Source: Globisporangium splendens (lineage: Eukaryota; Oomycota; Peronosporomycetes; Pythiales; Pythiaceae). Taken from it: a stretch of 64,000 nt of DNA. The DNA lies in the NCBI GenBank assembly GCA_006386115.1, contig VFIW01000157.1, positions 1-64,000 of the forward strand. Reading direction: 5' to 3'. The notes under the pieces are model-generated. The model saw nothing but the letters and a program-made list of their open reading frames with translations, was not told the origin of the DNA and ran no database searches. Below, in pieces: positions 1-10,427 of this stretch (positions are counted from its first letter, which is position 1; each line of letters starts with the position of its first letter). The translations under genes were made by a program, and so were the position numbers.

Positions 1-55
1 AAACCCTAAACCCTAAACCCTAAACCCTAAACCCTAGGGCCCCTAAACCCTATTA
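1..55. repeat. Telomere repeat array, chromosome left end
   Basis: Five perfect CCCTAAA units open the window, followed by a degenerate copy and a short inverted telomere motif near 36-51. The CCCTAAA strand running inward from base 1 is the expected orientation for a left chromosome end. TTTAGGG is the telomere repeat of plants and of oomycetes and other stramenopiles. The array is short because the window starts inside it. Confidence 0.93.
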
Positions 56-1034
56 TCAACTAACCCTAATTCACTCTCTCACCCTCGATGCTCTCTTCGA
101 CAAAATATTTTTTATCACCCTCGATGCTCTCTTCATCAACATATATTTTATCACCCTCAATGATGTCTTCGACAAAACTCTATCGATCACCCTCGTTGAT
201 GTCTCATTTCCCACTTCTCATATACTCACACATACTCAACTGTTCATACCAAACTTCAACAATCACAACACCACCAACACTCGACGATACTCCACGCCAC
301 TTTCGGATATTTACTCGCAATCACACTGCCCGGCTCTTTACACACGCAACACAACATCTCACGGATCACACTTCACTCGACACTACAGCAGTCACAAACA
401 AACAACTCAGCTACTTATGTTGTATGCTTCGTGAGTTCCTCTTCGCGCACACAATATACATCTACTCACATTCATCACTATCATCATCACAAACCATACG
501 ATATGTACGACACTAGAATTCACATTTTTGCGTTTGTAGTCTTATTCTCACATAATGTCATACAAATTCACTTTACGTGGTTCTTCTCTCAACATCACAT
601 CCATATACATACTTGAGGTGTCACCATATCTACTTCACACACATGATACGTTGCTCGCGCGCTCCATCAAACAACAAACAAGTGTGTCCGACATTGTATA
701 CAAATGTTGATGAGTATTGAGTCTGCGCAGACACGATGATCATTGAAGTGGTACAGTGTATGTATACATGTCAGGAGGTACCACATCGTGTTGCATCGTT
801 ACAGTTACGCAGGTACACAAACTTTCATACAATCTCGCACTCGACATGTTTACTAACACTCATATCACACTCGTTGCTGTTGCCTTCCATGCATCAGTCA
901 CCAATGTCATGCTTCGACTTGCTCACATCAGGAATATTGGTAGCTCAAGCAGGCGGAGCACAATCCCACATCTGCACAAGTCTCATACGAACCTGCTGAG
1001 TATTTCGAATATACATGCGCTGCCGCTTCAGAGT
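36..1034. repeat. Subtelomeric duplicated block, copy 1
   Basis: This stretch is nearly identical to parts of 3363-4748 and 5733-6770. It is rich in short CA, CT and TCA-type runs and in serine-, threonine- and histidine-like codons, with no protein family recognisable in any frame. Compared with copy 2 it lacks an internal segment of about 400 bases (3722-4126). After 1034 it diverges from the other copies and ends in AT-rich sequence without a visible gene. Confidence 0.85.
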
Positions 1035-1799
1035 ACTTGTTGCTTTCCATCGCGAATTGGAAAATGAATGGTAGAAGAAGAAGAAAACTTTCGCATTGTC
1101 ATAAGCTCTGTATGTGTCACACGCTTCATCATGTCCACTGTCGCCATTCAGATGAAACTTCAAGTGCGTATTTTTGTACACGTTGAACTTCTGTTTGTGT
1201 CACACGCAGCCTGATTTACAAAGCAGCCAATCAGAATGTCCACTCAATACACGAGGATCAAATGATTTGTCGTCGTCGTCACTCTTCCTTTTGGGAGTCC
1301 AAATAATGCATGTTATAGGCTACCTATTGCACAAAATGGCTTACTTCATTACATTATAAATGTCATAAATCAATAGATTGATATGTCCTAAATCATTAGA
1401 TTTTATAGCTTAAGTCAATACTTTAAACATTGCCTAACTCAGTACTCGATATAGCGTAAGTCAATACTTTCGATATAACCTAATCTATTAGGTAGGGAAA
1501 ATGAATGGATGGCGATAGCTCGGCACCAAAAACTTCTCGTTTCTAAAACTTTCGGATATGGGGTTTTCAATGGCGTAGAATTCGATGGTGAGATTTTGAG
1601 AGAGATCGTGGGGTCAGATTTTGAGATATGAGACAATTTTTCTGTTTTTTCGTTATATCTCGAGAACTAGACCTCAGCCAGATTTGTGGATAGCGGCATG
1701 TTGCTGTCCATGTTTTAAAACATAACCACACAAATTTCTACGAAATTTGTGGGGTTAGTTTTAAAACAGGACAGCATCTAAACCCTAAACCCTAAACCC
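1035..1799. other. Subtelomeric unique spacer with interstitial telomere repeats
   Basis: No gene is visible. The stretch contains AT-rich sequence with short repeats of a taagtcaatac-like word around 1370-1490 and no long reading frame with a recognisable product. It ends at about 1780-1800 in three interstitial telomere units directly before the hairpin-rich block at 1800. Confidence 0.5.
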
Positions 1800-2025
1800 T
1801 TAGACCTAATTGAAATATTTCATGCAGAAACCCCGAAGATATCGGTGGTTAAGTTAATATAGAAAAGCCCAGTCAAATTTGCTCATCACTTTGCGAAAAT
1901 CGAGCTCGGCTCGTCATGGTTAAGTTAATATAGAAAAGCCGAGTCAAATTTGCTCGTCATGGTTTTGCTGGCAGAGCCTAACCACTTTGACTTGAAATTT
2001 GTATGATGACGAGCCTGTTTAGGGA
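1800..2025. repeat. Hairpin-rich subtelomeric block, copy a
   Basis: This 226-base block recurs almost unchanged at 5495-5720 and in a diverged form at 7383-7596. It holds a tandem word gctcgtcat, seen at 1908-1917 and again near 1950, and its reverse complement atgacgagcc at 2006-2015, so the transcript could fold into a hairpin. It is preceded by interstitial telomere repeats and ends in gtttaggga, a telomere-like motif in the opposite sense. Confidence 0.75.
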
Positions 2026-3362
2026 CATTGAACCCAAACAAACATCCAATCATTTGCCTCATCTAATCAATCTCCCTCTCGCTCCTCACCCACGAATGAT
2101 TACTCCACCTGTGAGATCATCTGATCATCCCATCATACAACCCGTGTAATCATTTCATGCTCTTTTTGCTGCGTTTACGGCAACCAATACAGTGGATACC
2201 ATCAAATTATATGGTTGTACAGTATATACTCCTCAATGTAGTGCAATTACAGTGAGTATCTTTCCATTTTGCAGTTGTACATTGCTCCTTCTCTAAACTG
2301 TATTACAGCACAAGCATCAGTGCAAGACAATAAAAGTACAGTTAATACTCTCTCTTTTCATATGAAACACTCTTCCTTTTCAAAAGTTGCGACTCACTCC
2401 AACAAATGAACAGTATTGAAGGCAAAGTATTCATTTCGAGGGGTATATTGCACTTTTTCTGTACACAAATGGTACGATCGAATAGCCCACTTTTTTGTCT
2501 ACCCGAATATATGAAGGTTGTCGAATCAATGCAAAAACTCGCGACAGAAGCGTTGTTTACCCAGTCGGACGAGGTTTTTTTGAAAAAACCAGACTCGGAT
2601 CACACTTTTTTCACATACCGACTTCATATTCGGATTCGCCGGATAGTTTCACATCCTACCATGTGTTTGTATGAAAGTTTGTATGCACACCCATGATACC
2701 GTCAACAGCAACGCGAACTATCGGTTTCGAGAGGTCCTGTGTACTTTTTCTGTCCGGAAAACATACACTCCTGTGTCCCGCATTTTCCTCTACCAGAATA
2801 TATGACGGACGTCACTCAACTCGCAAAACTCGCTTCAGCGTCGTTGATTTACATGTGCGCAAGGTTTTTTGAAAAACCTCGAGTGGGATCGCACTTTTTC
2901 TGAAATCTGACTTGATATTCGGACTCGCCGTATTTTTTTGGCATCTTGTACCCGAAGATCAGCCTGTTTGGAGTATGTTTGTATGTGGCCGTTTTCTGCA
3001 CCGAACACACTTACTTTTTGTATGGTATACTTTATTCAAGCATACCGACCCATTTTCAGGTTCGTATCTGCTACAGATGTCGAGTTATGACAAACAACGA
3101 AATGCTGTGTTCTGATTGGCTTACGTGTAGCCCTAACGGAAATTTTTTTGTATCGGATTTATAATAGCAAAGTAGTTGACTTGAAATTTGTAGGGGAGTC
3201 ATTTCCTATTGTTTTCCGATACAAAAGAGGCGCCGCTTTGCGCTCCGGCGCCGCCGGGAGCAACTCCCTTAATGTTTTGTATGGGAAAGAGGGCGCCGCC
3301 GAGCGCGCTCCAGAAGGCTTCTCCCTTAAGTATCGGAAAACATTCCTGGGCGGCGCCACCTT
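2026..3362. other. Subtelomeric non-coding spacer with diverged tandem unit
   Basis: No gene is supported. Two diverged copies of a unit of roughly 350 bases can be seen around 2430-2640 and 2730-2930. Both share a cactttttctgt-like word, a poly-T run opposite an A run, and a word near ttcggactcgcc. A GC-rich hairpin element lies at 3210-3342. The segment ends at the telomere-like junction at 3361-3378 that starts block copy 2. Confidence 0.5.
3210..3342. repeat. GC-rich element bounded by 13-bp inverted repeats
   Basis: The arms tgttttccgatac (3210-3222) and gtatcggaaaaca (3330-3342) are perfect inverted complements. They enclose about 107 bases of much higher GC content than the surroundings, including several ggcgccgcc words that can pair with each other. 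The size and terminal inverted repeats suit a small MITE-like insertion, but I see no clear target duplication. Confidence 0.5.
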
Positions 3363-5494
3363 AGGGCCCCTAGACCCTAATTCACTCTCTCACCCTCGAT
3401 GCTCTCTTCGACAAAATATTTTTTATCACCCTCGATGCTCTCTTCATCAACATATATTTTATCACCCTCAATGATGTCTTCGACAAAACTCGATCGATCA
3501 CCCTCGTTGATGTCTCATTTCCCACTTCTCATATACTCACACATACTCAACTGTTCATACCAAACTTCAACAATCACAACACCACCAACACTCGACGATA
3601 CTCCACGCCACTTTCGGATATTTACTCGCAATCACACTGCCCGGCTCTTTACACACGCAACACAACATGTCACGGATCACACTTCACTCGACACTACAGC
3701 AGTCACAAACAAACAACTCAGCACCATCTGCTATATGCTTCGTGGGTTCCTGTCAGCACACACAATATACATTTGCTCACTTTTATCCATGTGTCCGACA
3801 TTCCACACAAATGTTGATGAGTATCGAGTCTGCGCAGACACAGTGATCATTACAGTTACTCAGATACACAAACTTTCATACAATCTCGCACTCGGCATGT
3901 TTCCAAACACTCCTATCATCCTTCTTGTTGTCTCAGTACCCTTTTATCATTCACTCACACACTCATTCCAAATATCACCAATCACAATACCATCTACAAT
4001 GTATGATACTTCACACCACTTTGGAATATCCACTTACACCCACACTGCCCAGCTCTTCACACACTCAACACACCATGTCACGGATCACACTTCACTCTAC
4101 ACTACAGCAGTCACAAACAAACAACTCAGCTACTTATGTTGTATGCTTCGTGAGTTCCTCTTCGCGCACACAATATACATCTACTCACATTCATCAGTAT
4201 CATCATCACAAACCATACGATATGTACGACACTAGAATTCACATCACATTTTTGCATTTGTAGTCTTATTCTCACATAATGTCATACAAATTCACTTTAC
4301 GTGGTTCTTCTCTCAACATCACATCCATATACATACTTGAGGTGTCACCATATCTACTTCACACACATGATATGTTGCTCGCGCGCTCCATCAAACAACA
4401 AACAAGTGTGTCCGACATTGTATACAAATGTTGATGAGTATTGAGTCTGCGCAGACACGATGATCATTGAAGTGGTACAGTGTATGTATACATGTCAGGA
4501 GGTACCACATCGTGTTGCATCGTTACAGTTACGCAGGTACACAAACTTTCATACAATCTCGCACTCTACATGTTTACTAACACTCATATCACACTCGTTG
4601 CTGTTGCCTTCCATGCATCAGTCACCAATGTCATGCTTCGACTTGCTCACATCAGGAATATTGGTAGCTCAAGCAGGCGGAGCACAATCCCACATCTGCA
4701 CAAGTCTCATACGAACCTGCTGAGTATTTCGAATATACATGCGCTGCCCAAGTATAGTGGTACAGTGTATAGTGGTACAGTGTATGTATACGTAACAGGA
4801 GGTACCACCATCGTGTTGCCCATGTAATGTTACGCAGGTATACAAACTTTCATTCAATTTGGTTCATTACTGACGTCACGCGAGCATAGTGTCGATAACA
4901 AGTGTGCCGTGTACATAGACGAGTCAGGAAGTACCACTGTCGTGTTGTCCACATAAAATTACATAAGTATACAAACTTTCATACAATTTGCATTTATATT
5001 GAGGTCGCGCAAGCAGAGTGTCGATTACAAGTGTGCCGTGTACATAGACGAGTCAGGAAGTACCACTGTCGTGTTGCCCGCATAAAGTTACATAGGTATA
5101 CAAACTTTCATACAATTTGCCTTTATATTCGCTTTCTATTGTCCCAATCACACTCGCACCTGTGTAAATCGATATTTGTCGCATAGCCGTGCGTCCCCCG
5201 TCAAATGTGATACTTCCATCGCATTCCCCATACAAAAATACATACAAGTGCAAGTTTTCACGAGGTTTCGAGCACTTTTTGCATGACACTCAAATAGAGT
5301 GGTACACGGTGCATAGACAGGTCTGAAAGTCCCACAGTCGTGTTCGCGATACAAAAGTAGGCAGGTATACAAAGTTTCATACAAATTGGCCCCCTGTAGC
5401 CCGCGCTGCAAGCACATTCGTCTTTGACTTCCATTGAGTATACTATACAAACTGAGAGACAAATCGATGTGGTCCACCCTAACCATGTTTATAT
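3363..5494. repeat. Subtelomeric duplicated block, copy 2
   Basis: This is the longest copy of the subtelomeric unit. It matches copy 1 from 3363 to about 4748, with an extra internal segment at about 3722-4126, and matches copy 3 from about 3714 onward. Its downstream part contains a diverged 128-base tandem unit (starting near 4797, 4925 and 5053) built around the words taccac..cgtgttg and gtatacaaactttcat. No recognisable protein is encoded. Confidence 0.85.
4797..5400. repeat. Diverged 128-bp minisatellite
   Basis: Units starting near 4797, 4925 and 5053 share the string gtaccac(c/t)..cgtgttg, then a (c/t)ataaa..ttac segment, then gtatacaaactttcat. A more distant unit follows near 5318 and a related sequence precedes at 775 and 4497. 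The spacing between the first three is 128 bases. The equivalent part of copy 3 (6810-7012) carries one unit fewer. Confidence 0.65.
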
Positions 5495-5720
5495 TTAGAC
5501 CTAATTGCAATATTTCATGCAGAAACCCCGAAGATATCGGTGGTTAAGTTAATATAGAAAAGCCCAGTCAAATTTGCTCATCACTTTGCGAAAATCGAGC
5601 TCGGCTCGTCATGGTTAAGTTAATATAGAAAAGCCGAGTCAAATTTGCTCGTCATGGTTTTGCTGGCAGAGCCTAACCACTTTGACTTGAAATTTGTATG
5701 ATGACGAGCCTGTTTAGGGA
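5495..5720. repeat. Hairpin-rich subtelomeric block, copy b
   Basis: This block is almost identical to 1800-2025, including the gctcgtcat words and the complementary atgacgagcc near the end. It runs directly into tttagggaccctaaa at 5713-5727, a head-to-head telomere junction, and from there into block copy 3. Confidence 0.75.
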
Positions 5721-5732
5721 CCCTAAACCCTA

Positions 5733-7382
5733 AACAACTCAGCACCATCTGCTATATGCTTCGTGGGTTCCTGTCAGCACACACAATATACATTTGCTCG
5801 CTTTTATCCATGTGTCCGACATTCCACACAAATGTTGATGAGTATCGAGTCTGCGCAGACACAGTGATCATTACAGTTACTCAGATACACAAACTTGCAT
5901 ACAATCTCGCACTCTGCATGTTTCTAAACACTCCTATCATCCTTCTTGTTGTCTCAGTACCCTTGTATCATTCACTCACACACTCATTCCAAATATCACC
6001 AATCACAATACCATCTACAATGTATGATACTTCACACCACTTTGGAATATCCACTTACACCCACACTGCCCAGCTCTTCACACACTCAGCACACCATGTC
6101 ACGGATCACACTTCACTCGACACTACAGCAGTCACAAACAAACAACTCAGCTACTTATGTTGTATGCTTCGTGAGTTCCTCTTCGCGCACACAATATACA
6201 TCTACTCACATTCATCAGTATCATCATCACAAACCATACGATATGTACGACACTAGAATTCACATCACATTTTTGCATTTGTAGTCTTATTCTCACATAA
6301 TGTCATACAAATTCACTTTACGTGGTTCTTCTCTCAACATCACATCCATATACATACTTGAGGTGTCACCATATCCACACACATGATATGTTGCTCGCGC
6401 GCTCCATCAAACAACAAACAAGTGTGTCCGACATTGTATACAAATGTTGATGAGTATTGAGTCTGCGCAGACACGATGATCATTGAAGTGGTACAGTGTA
6501 TGTATACATGTCAGGAGGTACCACATCGTGTTGCATCGTTACAGTTACGCAGGTACACAAACTTTCATACAATCTCGCACTCTACATGTTTACTAACACT
6601 CATATCACACTCGTTGCTGTTGCCTTCCATGCATCAGTCACCAATGTCATGCTTCGACTTGCTCACATCAGGAATATTGGTAGCTCAAGCAGGCGGAGCA
6701 CAATCCCACATCTGCACAAGTCTCATACGAACCTGCTGAGTATTTCGAATATACATGCGCTGCCCAAGTATAGTGGTACAGTGTATAGTGGTACAGTGTA
6801 TATATACGTAACAGGAGGTACCACCATCGTGTTGCCCATGTAATGTTACGCAGGTATACAAACTTTCATTCAATTTGGTTCATTACTGACGTCACGCGAG
6901 CATAGTGTCGATACCAAGTGTGCCGTGTACATAGACGAGTCAGGAAGTACCACTGTCATGTTGTCCACATAAAATTACATAGGTATACAAACTTTCATAC
7001 AATTTGCATTTATATTCGCTTTCTATTGTCCCAATCACACTCGCACCTGTGTAAATCGATATTTGTCGCATAGCTGTGCGTCCCCCCCGTCAAATGTGAT
7101 ACTTCCATCGCATTCCCCATACAAAAATACATACAAGTGCAAGTTTTCACGAGGTTTCGAGCACTTTTGCATGACACTCAAATAGAGTGGTACACGGTGC
7201 ATAGACAGGTCTGAAAGTCCCACAGTCGTGTTCGCGATACAAAAGTAGGCAGGTATACAAAGTTTCATACAAATTGGCCCCCTGTAGCCCGCGCTGCAAG
7301 CACATTCGTCTTTGACTTCCATTGAGTATACTATACAAACTGACAGACAAATCGATGTGGTCCACCCTAACCATGTTTATAT
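5733..7382. repeat. Subtelomeric duplicated block, copy 3
   Basis: This copy starts in the middle of the unit (matching copy 2 from about 3714) immediately after two interstitial telomere repeats. It continues through the minisatellite region with one 128-base unit deleted and ends at the third hairpin-rich block. The long serine/threonine/histidine-rich open frames inside it are not credible genes. Confidence 0.83.
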
Positions 7383-7596
7383 TTAGACCTAATTGAAATA
7401 TTTCATGCAGAAACCCCGAAGATATCGGTGGTTAAGTTAATATCAAAGCGCGCCAAACGGCCACATCATTTCGTCCAAAAGTTTGGGCACATCATGGTTA
7501 AGTTAATATAAAAGCCGAGCCAAAATGGCACATCATGTTTGGGTTCGGAGCTTAACCTTAGACTTGAAGTTTGTATGATGATGTGCCTGTTTAGGA
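7383..7596. repeat. Hairpin-rich subtelomeric block, copy c (diverged)
   Basis: The first 60 bases and the last 30 match copies a and b. In the middle the repeated word gctcgtcat has become gcacatcat at three places (near 7460, 7487 and 7527), and the far arm has become atgatgtgcc near 7578. The inverted complementarity is therefore kept although the sequence differs. The block ends where the truncated kinase gene begins, so it marks the inner edge of the subtelomeric mosaic. Confidence 0.7.
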
Positions 7597-7599
7597 CCA

Positions 7600-8968
7600 T
7601 TGCTTCGTGGTACCTTGGAAACCATGCATGAACTGTGCACAAAGACACATGAGTTTGCAGTTGTGACTACACGGGTGATGCAACGGCTGCAAGACGTCTG
7701 CTCCCAGTTGGAGCAGCAGGGTATGATTGGAGTCCAATCAGAAGCGCTGACAACGTTGATTCCCATCGTGTTCCGTTTTTGCCGACTGCTGTTTCGATGC
7801 AAAGAGCAAAAGCGACTTCTGTCTCGACTTATTTCCAGTCTTGCCATCTCAAACGCAATCAGTGATTTCCACGAAGAGTTGGATCATTTTGTGGCGCTAC
7901 TGCAATTGAGCCTGCAAGAGAGTGATTGGAAGGATCAGTGGCTTACCGACGAAACAAATACGATGCAGTCTATCTATGAAAGGCTGATGGATGACGGAGC
8001 CCTTGTCGACGGTCTCGACAACAAATCTGGCAGAGACCGTGCAGCTGTCCCTCTGCTGGTGGATAGCTGCGAAAACACGAGGTACTACTCATGAGGCAGT
8101 AACGCATTGAAGATGTTAAAAATCGATTCCTTCGAGTTGGTTCGGCAATGGAAGAGCCATCTGTCTGTCCCCAGATGTGTTTAGAAATCTCGCGCGAGGC
8201 TGTGGATTTTAAATAACAGTGGAATCGACTGAAGGTGACGCTGAAACCACGACGTAACGAATGCCAGTGGCTGAATACCAAGGTGATCGTTGCAACACAC
8301 CCGCTTGACAAAACGAGTGCCAGAAAGTTGCAGATCGCTGGTACTCACTGAGTCACCCGAACGTGCGAAAGCTCTTCGGAGCTTGCCATATTGAGTCGAA
8401 GCCTTTCTTCGTGTACGAGTATGGGAAGCGACTACTGGATGTGCTGATAGAAAAGCAGCAATCCCCTTGGAAATATCTGTATGATGCGGCGCTTGGTGTT
8501 CAATTGCTCCATCAACGCAGCATTGTCCATGGTGATCTGCGATGCTCAAACATCGTTGTCGGTTTGGATGGTGTTGCAAAAGTTGGTGGGCTGGAATATC
8601 GCATGGATCATTATTACTTCTGGTTCGATACAGAACAAGCGGGTTGGGCTTCCCCTGAACTACTTTCCGGTCAAGTCAAGTCTCTTTCGTCCGACATCTA
8701 CGCGTTTGGAATGTGCATTTTGGAAGCGATTACTCTCAAGAGACCTTGGTTTCCGCTGGAATTATATGGATATTATCGAAATGTCAGACGTAGAAAACTC
8801 CCAGATCGCCCTGAAAGCTTTAGTGATGACCAGTGGGACTTGGTCACAAAGATGTGTGCATACAAGTCTGCCGATCGCATATCGATCGGGTATGTTGTGC
8901 TTCAGTTCAAGAAATTTGTTGAGACGAGAAATTATCTCGTCCTGGTCGCCCATGATACACACATTGAG
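7600..8968 (+). pseudogene. TKL gene A, N-terminal helical and pseudokinase part, broken
   Basis: The frame from 7600 (first ATG 7624) to 8094 encodes a helical region that resembles the segment after the ankyrin repeats in the paralogue at 48.9-53.6 kb. The reading then shifts frame twice (about 8094-8103 and 8215-8300, each one base short, with a stop in between) before a kinase-like domain runs to 8968. That domain has SHPNVRKLFGACH, a catalytic-loop equivalent HGDL (8528-8539) and a GGLE motif in place of DFG (about 8587). It therefore lacks the metal-binding Asp and is a pseudokinase. A GT-AG intron (8969-9050) follows, at the same place as in the paralogue. The 5' end abuts subtelomeric repeat, so any ankyrin region has been lost. 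Confidence 0.7.
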
Positions 8969-9050
8969 GTACGTGACATATCACACTGTGAACAGCAACT
9001 GAGTTATTTTCCACCAACATTGCCTTTCTTTTTTCTTCGATATATACCAG

Positions 9051-10427
9051 CCATCAGAGTATGCAAGCATCGACACATTCCAGTTTCCACAGCTTGAGTT
9101 AAACACAATTCCAGTCAAGCTGCAAACGATTCGAGACCGATGTCAACAATTGCCTGAGTCCAAGTGGCTTGTCCGTGATGTGTGGCCAGCGCTAGAGTTT
9201 CTGTTCCACACCATGGTGTCACAACAAATACGGCCAACAGACACTGTTGCTGAGAAATATTGTGCTGCCTTACGCAGTTTGGACCGATACCTGCGCACTA
9301 CGTTGTCTGAAAAATCGACTGCTCACGCTGCCAGAAGTCGACAAGTCGCTGAGTCCCACCACGTGATTTACGAAGAGCTGGATCGTTTGCTTGACATGGT
9401 GCATGTGAGTAAGAGCCACCCAATCCGGAGCTGGAAGCGCAGCGAAGCGAGCATTGATCAGCGGATTCTAAAGGATGCGAATTGTGTAAAAGCAAGCGCG
9501 ATACCAGGAGCTGTGTCGCTGAAAATGTTCGGTTTATCAAGGACAGAACTTTGTGATGGCAGAACTGGTGACGAGCCTCAAGCTGTGCCAACGTGGTTCT
9601 TGCCTTTGCGAAAACTTCAATTCTCCTCTTCCAGCGAAATTGGACAAGGCGCGTTTGGAAAAGTGTATAAAGGTGTTTGGCTGGATACTCCGGTTGTGGT
9701 GAAGTTCATGGGGTACGAAGGCGACAGGGACACGATTTCCAACGAGCTCTTCCTTCACGAAGTACGAGTGTGGCATCGACTGAAGAAGCACCCGCACATT
9801 GTGGAGTTGTATGGTGCCTGCCACGTCGACAAGCGTTATTTTGTGTGTGAATACGCTTCGAATGGGGATTTGCGAGACTATTTGAAGCGAGCTGGAAACG
9901 ACCATTTGGTTTGGGATAAACTCTACGAGGTCGCGCTCGGACTTGCGTACATGCATGGGTTGAGCGTCGTGCACAACGATCTCAAGTGCGACAACGTGCT
10001 CGTGGGTATGGATGGGAAGGCGAAGCTCATTGACTTTGGGCTGAGCGCGATCGTCGGCGACTCTGAAATCATGGTGGATCCAAAGCTCATGGGAGCTATT
10101 CATTGGAAATCACCCGAGTATCTGGCTGGTGGGCGACCGTCGTTTGCCTCCGACGTGTATTCGTTTGCAATGTGCATCCTAGAAGCAGTCACGGGCGACA
10201 TTCCGTGGGGGAGCAACGCGATTGGTGCTGTCGTCAAATATCGTGTGAAAAGAGGAAACATTCCACCGCGACCTGGAATGATGAACGACAAGCAGTGGAA
10301 CCTGATTGAGTTGATGACAAAGCAGAATCCGTCCGAACGAGTGAGGATGACGTTTGTCGTGGACAAGCTGTTCGAGATCTCAGAAGCGGAAAAGAGTCGC
10401 GCTGCTGCAGGTCCAGGTGTCCCGTGA
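9051..10427 (+). CDS. TKL-type protein kinase, C-terminal exon of gene A
   Basis: The exon after the 8969-9050 intron is open to the stop at 10427. Its first ~170 residues are a helical linker (with DRLLDMVHVSKSHPIRSW, matching the paralogue's DRLLDVMKIPKDDSIRSW). The kinase domain has a glycine loop IGQGAFGKVYKG (about 9640), VVVKF with the ATP-binding Lys, HNDLKCDN with the catalytic Asp (about 9970), IDFGLS and HWKSPEYLA. HND instead of HRD makes it a non-RD kinase. The features needed for catalysis are present, so this domain should be active if translated. The family is TKL, a serine/threonine group that is expanded in oomycetes. Whether it is still expressed is doubtful because the upstream part is broken. 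Confidence 0.85.
   Translation, partial: PSEYASIDTFQFPQLELNTIPVKLQTIRDRCQQLPESKWLVRDVWPALEFLFHTMVSQQIRPTDTVAEKYCAALRSLDRYLRTTLSEKSTAHAARSRQVAESHHVIYEELDRLLDMVHVSKSHPIRSWKRSEASIDQRILKDANCVKASAIPGAVSLKMFGLSRTELCDGRTGDEPQAVPTWFLPLRKLQFSSSSEIGQGAFGKVYKGVWLDTPVVVKFMGYEGDRDTISNELFLHEVRVWHRLKKHPHIVELYGACHVDKRYFVCEYASNGDLRDYLKRAGNDHLVWDKLYEVALGLAYMHGLSVVHNDLKCDNVLVGMDGKAKLIDFGLSAIVGDSEIMVDPKLMGAIHWKSPEYLAGGRPSFASDVYSFAMCILEAVTGDIPWGSNAIGAVVKYRVKRGNIPPRPGMMNDKQWNLIELMTKQNPSERVRMTFVVDKLFEISEAEKSRAAAGPGVP

Noticed and set aside
3399..4235. 278-codon open frame in subtelomeric block copy 2
   Set aside because: Low-complexity Ser/Thr/His-rich product. The equivalent frame is broken differently in copies 1 and 3, and there is no recognisable domain or splice pattern.
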